Notes: generated from the sequence alone by a model not told the origin. A stretch of 64,000 nt of DNA from JAEUHO01 sp046350655 (GCA_046350655.1 JAXMAB010000006.1:62001-126000); one strand, 5' to 3'. Shown: positions 50,246 through 59,457, counted from the first letter of the stretch. Numbers and translations: made by a program.

Positions 50246-51821
50246 CCCCGACCGCGACGACCTCCGCGACGCGCCCCCCGACGAGCGTCGCGACGACCTG
50301 CCGGACGCGCTCGTCGCGCTCCGCGAACGCGTCGAAGGCCATCACCCGTCGGCGACCCTCAAGGACGCGGTGCTGCGCGACCTCCCGGACCGCGAGGCCC
50401 GGCGGCCGTGGTCCCCTCGCCGGCTCGGGGCCCGCGCCCGCGTCGCGCTCGGCCTCGCGGCGGCGGCCGCGCTGGTCGCGCCGACGTTCCTCCTCCGCCG
50501 CGACGGCGACCGGGCCTCGCGTCCCCCCGCGATCGGTTGGAGCCCGTTGGCCCCCGACGTGCCCGCCGAGATCGAGGCCGCGCGCGCGCGCAACCTCGAG
50601 GCGTACGCGCGCGAGAAGGCGCGGCTGCACCGCGACCTCGTCGGGAAGTGGGTCGTCATCGCCGAACGCGACCCCGCGACCGTCGAGGGGGCCTACAAGC
50701 CGGTCGTCGTGGGCGAGACGCTCGACGACGTCGCGGCGTTCGGGGCCGAGCTCCCGCACCGGTTCGTGTTCCGCGTGGGGGAGGAGGGCGACCTCGAGAC
50801 GTTCGCGTCGGAGTGGTACGGCCCGCGGTTCGCCGGGAGCGGGTTCGTGAAGGCGATGGGGCTGACGTCGTTCGGCACGATGCCGGGCGGCGGCGTCGAG
50901 CTGCGCCGGGGCGACGACGCGGTCACGTTCGGCACCGCGTCGCCGTTCCCGCGGATCCGGATCGGGATCGAGGCGGCGATCGACCCGGAGGTCGCGCGGT
51001 CCGAGCCGCGCGAGGTCTTCTTCGGCTCGGTGGGGCCCACGTTGATGTTGACGCCGGAGGACGACGCGCGCCTGCGCCTCGCGCGATGGGAGGTCCCGGG
51101 GACCGAGACCGTCGCGGGCGTCCCGTGCCGGCGCGTGCTCGTCCGCGTCGCGATCCCGGACCTCGAGGTGGCCGAGGCCGTCGTCGCCGCGGTGCCGGCG
51201 GTGGCGCGCGAGACGCTCGTCGCGATGGCGCGCGAGCGCCACCGGTTCTGGACGTGGAGCGACGAGATGCGGGCGTCGCTGAACTTCGAGGAGGACGTGG
51301 TCCCCGCCGGCGAGCCGCGCTGGGTCGTGTTCGGCAACGACCGCGTGCTCGGCGTCGGCCGGACGGTCGAGGCCGCGCTGGCGGAGGCCGACTCGTTCCG
51401 CGACGTCGTCTACCACCGGTACGTGACGCCGTGGCCGATGCCGACGCCTCCGGCGCCGGAATCCAGGTGGGGCTTCGACGCCGTCGTCGAGGTCGAGCGG
51501 TCCGGTGTCCGGCTCGCGGCGCGCGTGCCGAACCTGCCGTGGGACCCGAACTTCAGCGCGGACGTCGTGCGGGCGCGGCACCCCGTGCTGCCGGTGTTCG
51601 TCCCTCGGATGACCGAGGCCGAGTGGATCGCCGCCGGGCTTGCGCGGGCCGAGGACGCCTCGCCGGTCGTCTGGGACAGGGAGGGACTCGGGCCCCCGGC
51701 CGCGCCGCCCGGCGCGACCCTCCGCGCCGCCTGGGCGAACGCGCGCCTGTGGCCGAAGGACGCGCCGGACGCGGTGCGCAGCGTCTTCGCGCGTCTCGTC
51801 GCCTACGTCGTCCCGCGCTGA
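50235..51821 (+). CDS. single-pass membrane protein, probable anti-sigma partner
   Basis: A 528-residue product: a 70-residue charged cytoplasmic N-terminus without a zinc-finger CHCC motif, one membrane helix at 75-92 (RVALGLAAAAALVAPTFLL), and a 430-residue extracytoplasmic domain of unknown fold. Overlap with the sigma gene and topology suggest an anti-sigma or sensor role, unproven. The membrane helix is flanked by inverted copies of the GCGAGGCCCGG element (50385-50409 and 50507-50527), which code for DREARRPW and GDRASRPP. ATG at 50235; ribosome-binding site weak, so coupled translation. Confidence 0.75.
   Translation: MTADPDRDDLRDAPPDERRDDLPDALVALRERVEGHHPSATLKDAVLRDLPDREARRPWSPRRLGARARVALGLAAAAALVAPTFLLRRDGDRASRPPAIGWSPLAPDVPAEIEAARARNLEAYAREKARLHRDLVGKWVVIAERDPATVEGAYKPVVVGETLDDVAAFGAELPHRFVFRVGEEGDLETFASEWYGPRFAGSGFVKAMGLTSFGTMPGGGVELRRGDDAVTFGTASPFPRIRIGIEAAIDPEVARSEPREVFFGSVGPTLMLTPEDDARLRLARWEVPGTETVAGVPCRRVLVRVAIPDLEVAEAVVAAVPAVARETLVAMARERHRFWTWSDEMRASLNFEEDVVPAGEPRWVVFGNDRVLGVGRTVEAALAEADSFRDVVYHRYVTPWPMPTPPAPESRWGFDAVVEVERSGVRLAARVPNLPWDPNFSADVVRARHPVLPVFVPRMTEAEWIAAGLARAEDASPVVWDREGLGPPAAPPGATLRAAWANARLWPKDAPDAVRSVFARLVAYVVPR
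50385..50527. repeat. inverted GCGAGGCCCGG arms flanking a membrane-helix codon block
   Basis: GGACCGCGAGGCCCGGCGGC (50387-50406) and GACCGGGCCTCGCGTCCCC (50508-50526) are in-frame inside the anti-sigma-like gene, about 100 bp apart, on either side of the membrane segment. Confidence 0.7.
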
Positions 51822-51854
51822 ACGCGCGCGCCGCGCGGGCCCCGCACGGCGGAC

Positions 51855-51870
51855 GGGCCTCGCGTCCCGT
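51855..51870. repeat. GCGAGGCCCGG element, single arm, overlapping a promoter
   Basis: GACGGGCCTCGCGTCCCGT directly abuts the -10 hexamer TAGGAT of the FGE-like gene. Confidence 0.55.
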
Positions 51871-51875
51871 AGGAT
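51870..51875 (+). promoter_or_regulatory. -10 hexamer TAGGAT
   Basis: TAGGAT ends 6 nt before the ATG at 51882, no ribosome-binding site; predicted leaderless. Confidence 0.6.
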
Positions 51876-51881
51876 GGGGGC

Positions 51882-52970
51882 ATGTCCCGAGCGGGCCGCG
51901 TCGTGTCGATCGTCGTGTGGACCTGCGTCGCGGGCCTCGCGTCCGCGTGCGGACGCGAGGCGCCCGCGCCGGCGGCCCCCGACCCGGCGGCGACCGCCGC
52001 GTCCGACGGCCGGCCCGCGGTCGTCGCGGCCGAGACCGGGATGCCCGAGACGTTCGAGAACCCGCTCGGGATGCGGTTCCGGCTCGTGCCCGCGGGCGTC
52101 TACCTCGAGGGCGAGGGCCCGAGCGGCGACCCGGCCGCGCGCCACGAGGTCAACGTCTTCACGTCGATGTACCTGCAGGAGGCGGAGGTCACGAAGGGCC
52201 AGTGGGCCGCGTTCACGGGCGCGCCCGCGCCCGCCGACGCGGACGCGCCGGCGACCGGCGTGAGCCACGACGACGCGCTGAAGTTCGTCGCGTGGCTGAA
52301 CACGAAGGACCCGCGGTGGGCGTACCGCCTGCCGACGGAGGCCGAGTGGGACCGCGCGTGGCTCTCGGGCCGCGAGCGCGCGATCGAGGGGCCCGTCACG
52401 CCGTGGGGCTTCCGCGGCATGACGACCGACCCCGCCGAGTGGTGCGTGGACTGGTTCGACGTCTTCCCCGACTGGCCCGTGATGTCGCCGCGCGGCCCCG
52501 ACGAGGGGACCGAACGCGTGCTCCGGCCGGGCCCGCCCGGGCACCCGACGGGCCGACGCGCGCTCGCGCCGGACCGCCACGACCCCGCGGTCGGCCTGCG
52601 CGTCGCGGCGTCGATGGGCTACGGCGGTGACGACCGCGGCCGGTACCAGGTGACGTTCGTCACCCGCGACGGCCGCCCGGGGATCCCCGACGGCCCCGAG
52701 GCCTCGGGGTATCAGGTCCGCGTGGTCGCGATCATCGACCGCCTCACCGCGCGGCAACACGGCGTCCACTACACGTGGGCGGTGCTGCCGGGGCTCTCGT
52801 CGCCGCTCACGGTGAAGCTGATCCCCGGCATCTACTACGCGCAGTGCCAGCACGTCGTGGACGGCGAGACGAAGCGCGGCCTCGAGGTGAAGTTCGGCGT
52901 CCAGAGCGACGGCGTGCGCGTGGACCTGCCGATCCCCAAGGAGGGGGCCTACCTCCAGGAGCCGGAGTGA
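51882..52970 (+). CDS. lipoprotein with FGE-sulfatase (SUMF1-like) domain
   Basis: A 362-residue product with lipoprotein signal peptide (lipobox GLASAC, Cys near residue 23). Residues 55-235 fit the FGE-sulfatase/SUMF1 fold: NPLGMRFRLVPAGVYLEG, EAEVTKGQWAAFTG, VSHDDALKFVAWLN, YRLPTEAEWDRAW, DPAEWCVDWFD and AVGLRVAAS. The catalytic cysteine pair of true formylglycine-generating enzymes is not evident, so a binding or structural role is more likely. The remaining 120 residues form an extra beta-rich domain (YQVTFVTRDGRPGIPD). Confidence 0.85.
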   Translation: MSRAGRVVSIVVWTCVAGLASACGREAPAPAAPDPAATAASDGRPAVVAAETGMPETFENPLGMRFRLVPAGVYLEGEGPSGDPAARHEVNVFTSMYLQEAEVTKGQWAAFTGAPAPADADAPATGVSHDDALKFVAWLNTKDPRWAYRLPTEAEWDRAWLSGRERAIEGPVTPWGFRGMTTDPAEWCVDWFDVFPDWPVMSPRGPDEGTERVLRPGPPGHPTGRRALAPDRHDPAVGLRVAASMGYGGDDRGRYQVTFVTRDGRPGIPDGPEASGYQVRVVAIIDRLTARQHGVHYTWAVLPGLSSPLTVKLIPGIYYAQCQHVVDGETKRGLEVKFGVQSDGVRVDLPIPKEGAYLQEPE

Positions 52971-52980
52971 CGCGGCCCCG

Positions 52981-54126
52981 TCAGGGCGGCGTCAACACGA
53001 CGATCCGGTTCGAGTAGGACGCGAGCACCAGCTCGTCGCCGCCGTTGCCCGCGACCAGCTCCGCCGCGACGAGGCCGTGACCGTTCGCCGTGTCGCGGAA
53101 CACGTCCACCGCGCGGACCTCGGTGCCCGGGACGAGCACGCGGCAGACCTGCGCGTAGCCGTACACCGCGAGCGTCGCGCCGCCGGGGCCGGCGAGCGGG
53201 AAGCGCCCGCGCGCGACCCCGCGCAGCCCCTTCGCGGGGTCCGTGTAGACCAGCTCGGGCTTCAGCGCGTCGCCGTCGGCGACGAGGTGGACGACGCGTC
53301 CCTCGTACCCGCAGACGTACGCGCCGCCCGCGCAGTCGTCGCACGCGCGCGAGAGGCCGCCGGGCTCCTCGTGCACGACGCGGCCGGTCCCGGGCGCGTC
53401 GACGTCGACGAGGACGGTCCGGCCGCCCTTCATCAGGACGAGCGCGCGCACCGCGCCGGCCTTCGTCGTCGCGAGGACCTGCACCTCCTTCGCCTTGCGG
53501 TCCTCGATGCCGACGTCGGCCGGCTCCTCGTGCAGCGTCGTCGCGGTCCACGGCGCGGGGGCCGCCGCCGGCGCGAGGAACGACACGACGCCGGCGTAGT
53601 CCGCGATCACGAGCCCCGCGGGCCGACCGCGAGGCCCGGCCGGCGCCGCCGCGATCGCGTGCACGAACTGCGTCTCGCCGCCGCGCCACACCTCGCGCGC
53701 CTTCGCGCCGTCCGGGCCCACGACGACCTGGAACACGACGCCGCCCTTGCCCTTCTCCTCGCCGCTCCCGCCGGGCGTGAGGAACCCGCCGGCGTAGATC
53801 TCCTCGCCCGGGACGGCCGGGTCGACGTCGGCGATCGCGAGGCCGATGAGCCGCACGCCGTGCCGGAAGAGCTCCGTCGCGGTGGCCTTCGCGCCCTCGA
53901 ACCGCACGAGGATCACGCGCCCGGCGTCGTCGACGCCCACGACCTGTCGTCCCGGCGTCGCGGCGTCCGGCCGTCCCGTCGCGACCCGCAGGACCGGTTT
54001 GTCGCCCTGCCACGCGGTGATCGCGCCCCAGCCCGCGTCGGCGGGCGGCGGTTCGGCCGCTCCGACGGAGGGAAGGAGCGCGCCGACGGCGAGGGCGGCG
54101 AGCACGCGGACGGCGGGACGGGACAT
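52981..54126 (-). CDS. exported protein, putative beta-propeller, next to the TonB receptor
   Basis: A 381-residue product with signal peptide (AVRVLAALAVGALLPSVGAA). The mature part is a repeated pattern of short strands with VILVRFEGAKATAT-, VVFQVVVGPDG-, VVSFLAPAAA- and VVHLVADGD-type units, suggesting a beta-propeller or FG-GAP-like fold. CDDCAG holds a Cys pair near residue 265. It starts 20 bases after the TonB-receptor stop, so one operon. An accessory role in uptake is inferred. A GCGAGGCCCGG copy (53621-53645) encodes GRPRGPAGAAA. Confidence 0.68.
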   Translation of the reverse strand: MSRPAVRVLAALAVGALLPSVGAAEPPPADAGWGAITAWQGDKPVLRVATGRPDAATPGRQVVGVDDAGRVILVRFEGAKATATELFRHGVRLIGLAIADVDPAVPGEEIYAGGFLTPGGSGEEKGKGGVVFQVVVGPDGAKAREVWRGGETQFVHAIAAAPAGPRGRPAGLVIADYAGVVSFLAPAAAPAPWTATTLHEEPADVGIEDRKAKEVQVLATTKAGAVRALVLMKGGRTVLVDVDAPGTGRVVHEEPGGLSRACDDCAGGAYVCGYEGRVVHLVADGDALKPELVYTDPAKGLRGVARGRFPLAGPGGATLAVYGYAQVCRVLVPGTEVRAVDVFRDTANGHGLVAAELVAGNGGDELVLASYSNRIVVLTPP

Positions 54127-54146
54127 GGGGGACTCCGGTCGAAGGG

Positions 54147-56276
54147 TCAGAACTCGAGCGTGTACGTGAGGCTGCCCCAGACGGCGCGCGGCGTGCCCGG
54201 GTAGATCCCCTGGGCGAACCGCCGGTAGTACGCCTCGTCGAAGAGGTTGCCGATGCCGACCTGGACGGACAGGCCCGTCCCGTCCGTCCGCAGGCGATAG
54301 CCCACCGCGGCGTCCCACAGCGTGAACGCCGGCTGCGGCCCGGTGACGCCGTTCGCGCTGCCGACGTCGAAGTTGTCGAGCTCCTTGTACGCCTTGCCGG
54401 TGTACGTGCCGCCGAGCCGCGCCCAGAACCGGCCGCACGGGTGCTGGTAGCGCAGCCCCCACGCCGCCAGCCGTTGCGGCGCGTTCGGCGTCCAGTTGCC
54501 CTCGAAGGGCCCGTTCATCTGCTCGTTGCGCATCTCCGTGAACGCGCCGTAGACCGAGAGCCCGACGAGGGGCGTCACGCGGCCGAGGTCGTACTCGCCG
54601 GAGAGCTCGAGGCCGTAGTGCCGCTCCTCGCCGGTGTTCGAGTAGTTCTTCTTGCCGTTGGGGTCGTTGAAGACCGTGATCTTGTCGCGGTACTCCGTGT
54701 AGTAGACGGCTGCGCTGCCGTCGAACCCGCACTTGCGGAGGCGTCCGCCAACCTCGTACAGCCGCGCGCGCTCCGGGTCGAGGGGGAAGAAGTTGACGGC
54801 GGCGGGGTCGAACGAGTCGAAGGGCGGCGGCAGGAAGCTCTCCTGGTAGCTCGCGTACACGGCGCCGCCCGGCTCGGTGTCGTGGGTGAGGCTGACCGCC
54901 GGCAGGAAGACGTCGTGGGTCGCGTCGTTCTCGAGCCCGGAGTCGCGGTTCCTCGACCCGATCGCGATGTCCTCGAACCGCCCCCCGAGGGCCAGGTGCC
55001 AGTCGCAGGCGAGGTCGATCGTGTCCTCCGCGAACAACGCCCACGCGTCGGTCGTGAAGTCGTTGTTCTGGTCGTGGGGGAGGATCGGCGGGCCGCCGCC
55101 CGGCGGGACGAAGTGGTAGTAGAGGTGGTTGTCCTCGTTCGCGTAGCGCAGGCTCGCGTAGACGTGGTGGTCGCGGCCGCCGAGGGTGCGGGTCGTCTCG
55201 TAGCGGGCCTCGACGGTCCAGTTCGCGTAGATGGCGGTCTGGTAGCGGTACTTCGTGTACGGCGCGACGACCGGGCGGAGCGAGTCGAAGCTCCGGTACT
55301 GCTCGTAGTAGTACCCGAGGAGCGTCAGCGTCGAGCACGCGTCGAGCTCGCGCACGACGCTGCCGCCGTAGATGCCGACGTCGGCGTGGAGCTCGTCGGC
55401 CTTGCGCAGCGACTGCGACGGGTCCTCGTCGTACGCGGCCTGCGTGAGGCCGCCGGCCTCCTCGGCGTCGAGCGCGTAGTTCGAGAGCGAGACGGCCGCC
55501 GTCGTCCGGTCGTCGAGCCGGTAGCGGAGCTTGCCCGAGAAGTCGTTGACGTTGTAGACGCTGTTCTCGCGCCAGCCGTCGCCGCCCTTCACGACCTCGG
55601 AGACCTGGAACCCGAGCCGGCCGCGCGTGCCGCCGACGGTGACGTACTCCGACCACTGGTTCCAGCTGCCGAACCCGACGACCGAGTGGAGCTCGGTGCA
55701 GGCGTCGGGGATCGGCTTCGTGATGAAGTTGAAGACGCCGCCCGCCGCGGCCGGCCCGTAGCGGACCTGGGCGCCGCCGCGGATCACGTCGATCCGCTCG
55801 ACCCGCTCGAGCGCCAGCGGGAAGACGTCGAGGTCGATCGACCCGTACGGCGCCGGGTTCACCGGCACGCCGTCCACGAGGATCGCGGCGACGCCGCTGC
55901 GCCGGGCGTCGCCGCCGCGGACGCCGACGTTCAGGCGCCACTCGTTCGACGCGTCCACCTGCGAGTAGACGCCGGGCGAGCGACGCACCACGTCCACGAC
56001 CGTCGGGACGGGGTACGTCTCGAGGTACGAGCGGTCGATCACCTCGCGCCCGCCGGGGTACTCGATCGGGACGCCGCCGGTCGTCGTGCTGCGCACGATC
56101 TCGTCCGGCTGCACCGCGCGCACGACGACGTCGCCGGTGTCGAACACGGGCACGTCGGCCGGCGCCGGCGACGCTGCGGGCGGGGGCGGCGCCGCGTCCT
56201 GCGCCGACGCCGTGCCCGCCGTCCCCACGAGCAGCGTCACCGCGGTCCCCACGAGCCAGCGACCCGTCCGGAGCAT
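54147..56276 (-). CDS. TonB-dependent outer-membrane receptor
   Basis: A 709-residue receptor with a signal peptide (GTAVTLLVGTAGTASAQ), plug domain at 60-185 (VIDRSYLETYPVPTVVDVVRRSPGVYSQ; RIDVIRGGAQVRYGPAAAGGVFNFITKPI) and a 22-stranded-type barrel ending in a C-terminal Phe (WGSLTYTLEF). The annotation-level match is to Fe-siderophore / FecA-like receptors. GGGAGG ribosome-binding site upstream. First gene of a two-gene operon; divergent from the binding-protein gene. An outer membrane is therefore present in this organism. Confidence 0.93.
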   Translation of the reverse strand: MLRTGRWLVGTAVTLLVGTAGTASAQDAAPPPPAASPAPADVPVFDTGDVVVRAVQPDEIVRSTTTGGVPIEYPGGREVIDRSYLETYPVPTVVDVVRRSPGVYSQVDASNEWRLNVGVRGGDARRSGVAAILVDGVPVNPAPYGSIDLDVFPLALERVERIDVIRGGAQVRYGPAAAGGVFNFITKPIPDACTELHSVVGFGSWNQWSEYVTVGGTRGRLGFQVSEVVKGGDGWRENSVYNVNDFSGKLRYRLDDRTTAAVSLSNYALDAEEAGGLTQAAYDEDPSQSLRKADELHADVGIYGGSVVRELDACSTLTLLGYYYEQYRSFDSLRPVVAPYTKYRYQTAIYANWTVEARYETTRTLGGRDHHVYASLRYANEDNHLYYHFVPPGGGPPILPHDQNNDFTTDAWALFAEDTIDLACDWHLALGGRFEDIAIGSRNRDSGLENDATHDVFLPAVSLTHDTEPGGAVYASYQESFLPPPFDSFDPAAVNFFPLDPERARLYEVGGRLRKCGFDGSAAVYYTEYRDKITVFNDPNGKKNYSNTGEERHYGLELSGEYDLGRVTPLVGLSVYGAFTEMRNEQMNGPFEGNWTPNAPQRLAAWGLRYQHPCGRFWARLGGTYTGKAYKELDNFDVGSANGVTGPQPAFTLWDAAVGYRLRTDGTGLSVQVGIGNLFDEAYYRRFAQGIYPGTPRAVWGSLTYTLEF

Positions 56277-56576
56277 GGCGCGACCCTCCCGGGCGACCGG
56301 TGACCGGCGGCCCGCGCCGCGAACTTCGCAACTCTCGGTCCACGTCCGGTGCGCGCCGCGCGCGGGCCCTCCGACGCCCGGCTGCGCGCGACGACCCGCG
56401 GCGTCGTCGACCCGACGCAACGCAATCGATGCAACGCTCGCGTCGCTCCCGCGGCACGCTCGCGCCGCGCGGCGCGAGCCGGCGTTCCCTTCCCCCGACG
56501 TGGCGTGCCGCCAGCATCACGCTCCCCGCGTCGACGGCCTCGGCCCGCGCGGACCGCGCGTTGCTACGCTGCCGTC
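56277..56576. promoter_or_regulatory. divergent regulatory spacer of the uptake locus
   Basis: 300 bases between the TonB receptor and the binding-protein gene. It contains a direct repeat GCAACGC (56417-56423 and 56431-56437) around ATCGAT, a possible operator serving both genes, and several GC-rich dyads. No recognisable Fur box or cobalamin riboswitch. Confidence 0.45.
56565..56570 (+). promoter_or_regulatory. -10 hexamer TACGCT
   Basis: TACGCT ends 6 nt before the GTG at 56577, no ribosome-binding site; predicted leaderless. Confidence 0.55.
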
Positions 56577-57443
56577 GTGCGCACACGCCGTCCGCTCCTC
56601 GGCCTCGTCGCCGTCGCCTTTGCAGGTTGCGGGCGCGGCGCGCCGCCGCCGCCCGCGACGGGCGCGCCGACGCGCGTCGTGAGCCTCGTCTGCGCCGCCA
56701 CCGACGTGATCGCGGCCCTCGGCGACCTCGACCGCCTGCTCGCCGTCGAGGACGACTGCCCGTGCCGCGGCACCGAGGGCAAGGTCGCGATCCGCAACCA
56801 GGACCATCCCGGGAAGGCCACCGCGTTCAGCGCCGAGGCCGTCCTCGCGCTCCGCCCCGACCTCGTGATCGCGAAACCCGACCTCCGCTCGGCCCTCGAC
56901 GGCCGCGGCCTGCGCGTCGCGTGGGTCCCCGAGCGCCTCGGGTGGGCCGCCGTCCCCGCGCTCACGCGGCTCGTCGGCGACGCGCTCGGCGCGCGCGACC
57001 GCGCGGAGGCGCTCCTCGCGACGATGGAGGCCACCGCCGCCGACCTCCGCGCGCGCACCGCGTCGCTGCCGCGCACCACCGTCTACTACGAGACCACGGG
57101 CCTCGGCCGCAGCGTCGGCGCGTCGTCGGTCCTGCACGCGATGCTCGAGCTGGCGGGCGGCGCGAACGTCGCCGGCGGCCTCGAGCCGCCCAACGTGACG
57201 CTCACCGCCGAGGCCATCCTCGCGGCCGACCCCGAGGTGATCGTCCTCGGCGCGTTCGCCGACCCCGAGGCCGACGTCCGCGCGCGCCCGGGCTGGGCGC
57301 GCCTGCGCGCGGTGCGCGACGGCCGCATCCACCGCCTCCCCGCGGACGACCGCGCCGTGACGCTCGCGACGCCGCGGTGCGTCGAGGGCGCGGCGCGGCA
57401 GCTGTTCCCGTGGCTCCACCCCGAGGCGGTCGCGCCCCGGTGA
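56577..57443 (+). CDS. periplasmic metal-chelate binding lipoprotein, FecB/BtuF type
   Basis: A 288-residue binding protein (PF01497 group) with lipobox VAFAGC (Cys near residue 18). RVVSLVCAATDVIAALGDLDRLLAVEDDC, AVLALRPDLVIAKPD and ILAADPEVIVLGAFAD are the usual hinge-fold markers. Should deliver siderophore, heme or cobalamin to the permease. It lies on the opposite strand from its permease and ATPase, converging with them, and shares a promoter spacer with the TonB receptor. Confidence 0.88.
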   Translation: MRTRRPLLGLVAVAFAGCGRGAPPPPATGAPTRVVSLVCAATDVIAALGDLDRLLAVEDDCPCRGTEGKVAIRNQDHPGKATAFSAEAVLALRPDLVIAKPDLRSALDGRGLRVAWVPERLGWAAVPALTRLVGDALGARDRAEALLATMEATAADLRARTASLPRTTVYYETTGLGRSVGASSVLHAMLELAGGANVAGGLEPPNVTLTAEAILAADPEVIVLGAFADPEADVRARPGWARLRAVRDGRIHRLPADDRAVTLATPRCVEGAARQLFPWLHPEAVAPR

Positions 57444-57480
57444 CCCGAGGCCCGGCGGCCGCCGGGCCTCGCGGTCCCCT
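57443..57480. repeat. GCGAGGCCCGG element, near-perfect palindrome between convergent genes
   Basis: ACCCGAGGCCCGGCGGCC / GCCGGGCCTCGCGGT; it occupies almost the whole 48-bp gap between the binding-protein gene and the ATPase gene, where it could act as a bidirectional terminator hairpin. No T-run. Confidence 0.85.
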
Positions 57481-57491
57481 GGACCCGACCG

Positions 57492-58301
57492 CTATCCGAG
57501 GGGGCCGACGGCCGGCGGCGCGTCGGCGGGCCGGAGCGCGACGACCTCGAGCGCGCCCGTCGCCGGGTGCCGCGTGACGGCCACCTCGACGCCGTAGGCC
57601 ACGCGCAGCACGTCCGGGCGCAGGACCTCGTCGGGCGCGCCGGCGGCGAGGACGCGGCCCTCGTGGAGGAGCACGAGGCGGTCGCACCAGCGCGCGGCCA
57701 GCCCGAGGTCGTGCAGCACGGCGAGCGCGGCCGTGCCGCCGCGGCGGGCGAAGTCGCGCACGAACGCCATGACCTCGAGCTGGTGGCGCAGGTCGAGCTG
57801 CTGCACGGGCTCGTCGAGGAGGAGCACGCGGGGCTCCTGGGCGAGCGCCTGCGCGATGAGCACGCGGCGCCACTCGCCGCCCGAGAGCGCGTCGACGGGG
57901 CGGTGCGCGAGCGCCGTGAGGCCCGTCTCGGCGAGGCAGCGCGCGACGACCTCGCGGTCGCGCGGCGCCGGGCCGCCGAGGAAGGGTTCGCGGGCGTACC
58001 GGCCCATGCCGACGAAGTAGGCGACGTCGACGGCGAACGCGGGGTGGCTCGCCTGCGGCACGACGGCGATCGCGCGCGCGATCTCGGCGGGGCGGAGCGT
58101 CGCGAGGTCGCGCCCGTCGAGCGTGACGCGGCCCGCGCGGGGGCGGGCCGCGCCGGCGAGGCAGCGCAGCGCCGTGGACTTGCCCACGCCGTTGCGGCCC
58201 ACGAGGCCGACGAAGACGCCCTCGGGCACCTCGAGGTCGACGCCCGCGAGGACGGGCGTCGCGCCGTAGCCGAAGACGAGGCCGGTCGCGGCGAGGTTCA
58301 C
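57492..58301 (-). CDS. metal-chelate ABC transporter ATP-binding protein, FecE/BtuD type
   Basis: A 269-residue ATPase with Walker A GRNGVGKST, Q-loop VPQASHPAF, signature ALSGGEWRRVLIAQALAQEP, Walker B VLLLDEPVQQLD and H-loop VLHDLGL. The spacing and the iron/B12-type Q-loop region fit FecE/BtuD/HmuV. GTG start overlaps the permease stop by GTGA. Confidence 0.92.
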   Translation of the reverse strand: MNLAATGLVFGYGATPVLAGVDLEVPEGVFVGLVGRNGVGKSTALRCLAGAARPRAGRVTLDGRDLATLRPAEIARAIAVVPQASHPAFAVDVAYFVGMGRYAREPFLGGPAPRDREVVARCLAETGLTALAHRPVDALSGGEWRRVLIAQALAQEPRVLLLDEPVQQLDLRHQLEVMAFVRDFARRGGTAALAVLHDLGLAARWCDRLVLLHEGRVLAAGAPDEVLRPDVLRVAYGVEVAVTRHPATGALEVVALRPADAPPAVGPLG

Positions 58302-59350
58302 GGGGCGCCTCCGCGGCGGCGCAACGAGCGGAGCAGGACGAGGAACATCGGGACGCCGACGAGCGACGTGACGACGCCGAGGGGCAGTTCCTGCGGCGGG
58401 AGGGCCGTGCGCGCGACGACGTCGGTGGCGAGCACGAGGAGGCCGCCGAGGAAGGCGGAGGCCGGGAGCAGCGCGTCGTGGGCCGGGCCGACGAGGCGGC
58501 GCGCGGCGTGGGGGACGACGAGCCCGACGAACGCGACGACGCCGCCGACGTTGACCGCGATCGCGGTGAGCGCGCACGCGAGCAGCAGGAGGACGGTGCC
58601 CGCGCGGCGGACGTCGAGCCCGAGGCGCTGCGCGTCGGCCTCGCCCAGCGCGAGGAGGTCGAGGCGGCGCCAGAGGAGGCACGTGGCCACGATCGCCGCG
58701 ACGGCGACGGGCGCGAGCGTCGCGAGCGGGGGCCACGTGAGGTGCCAGAGGCCGCCGAGGATCCACAGCGTGATGCGGCCCACCACCGCCTCGTCGTGCG
58801 CGAGGTAGCGGACGAGCCCCGTGAGCGCGCCGAAGAGCAGGCTGACCGCGAGGCCCGTGAGCACCACGGCCTCCGTCGGCAGGCCGCGCGGGCTGCGGGC
58901 GAGCCACAGGACGAGCGCCATGGCGGCGACGGCCGCGGCGAACGACAGGCCGAGCACGCCGCCGCGGGCGAGCCCGAGGGTGATCGCGACGACGGCGCCG
59001 AAGCCGGAGGCCTGGGCGGTGCCGATCACGAACGGGCTCGCGAGCGGGTTGCGCAGCATCGCCTGGAGGAGGCAGCCCGCGGTGGCGAGCGCCGCGCCGA
59101 CGACGAGCGCGCCGACCGCGCGCGGCAGCCGCATGTCGAGGACGAGCGTGGCGGCCGTCGAGGTCCCCGCGTCGCCCGTCAGCGCGCGGCCGACGACCCC
59201 GGCCACCTCGCCGACCGACAGGGGGTAGTCGCCGAGGGTCAACGCGACGCCGACGGCCACGAGGGTCGCGAGCGCGCCGACGACCACGACGTGCCGCGGG
59301 CGCACGCGGCGGCGGGGGGGGGCGTCCGGGGGGACCACGATCCCGGACAT
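58298..59350 (-). CDS. metal-chelate ABC transporter permease, FecCD family
   Basis: A 350-residue FecCD-type permease with about nine to ten membrane segments. Family motifs are LRLPRAVGALVVGAALATAGCLLQAMLRNPLASPFVIG near residue 85, LGLDVRR and GVVAFVGLVVPHAARRLVGPAHDALLP near 270. First gene of the permease-ATPase operon; convergent with the binding-protein gene. No strong promoter hexamer seen; divergent from the photolyase-like gene. Confidence 0.93.
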   Translation of the reverse strand: MSGIVVPPDAPPRRRVRPRHVVVVGALATLVAVGVALTLGDYPLSVGEVAGVVGRALTGDAGTSTAATLVLDMRLPRAVGALVVGAALATAGCLLQAMLRNPLASPFVIGTAQASGFGAVVAITLGLARGGVLGLSFAAAVAAMALVLWLARSPRGLPTEAVVLTGLAVSLLFGALTGLVRYLAHDEAVVGRITLWILGGLWHLTWPPLATLAPVAVAAIVATCLLWRRLDLLALGEADAQRLGLDVRRAGTVLLLLACALTAIAVNVGGVVAFVGLVVPHAARRLVGPAHDALLPASAFLGGLLVLATDVVARTALPPQELPLGVVTSLVGVPMFLVLLRSLRRRGGAP

Positions 59351-59428
59351 AGCACGGCGCGTGCCCGTCCCGCGGCCCGGGCGGTTCGACGCCGGCGCGG
59401 GCGCCGGTCGCGGCGGCGGCGAACGACC

Positions 59429-59457
59429 TTGACGGAGGACGGCGCCCCGGGGAGCGT
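59429..59457 (+). promoter_or_regulatory. possible promoter of the photolyase-like gene
   Basis: TTGACG (59429-59434), 17-bp spacer, GAGCGT (59452-59457), then 6 nt to the ATG. Good -35, poor -10; probable leaderless arrangement. Confidence 0.35.

Noticed and set aside
56277..56576. Cobalamin riboswitch before the TonB receptor
   Set aside because: A GGGAA-like stretch occurs on the minus strand, but the conserved B12 box and the GCCACTG core are missing.
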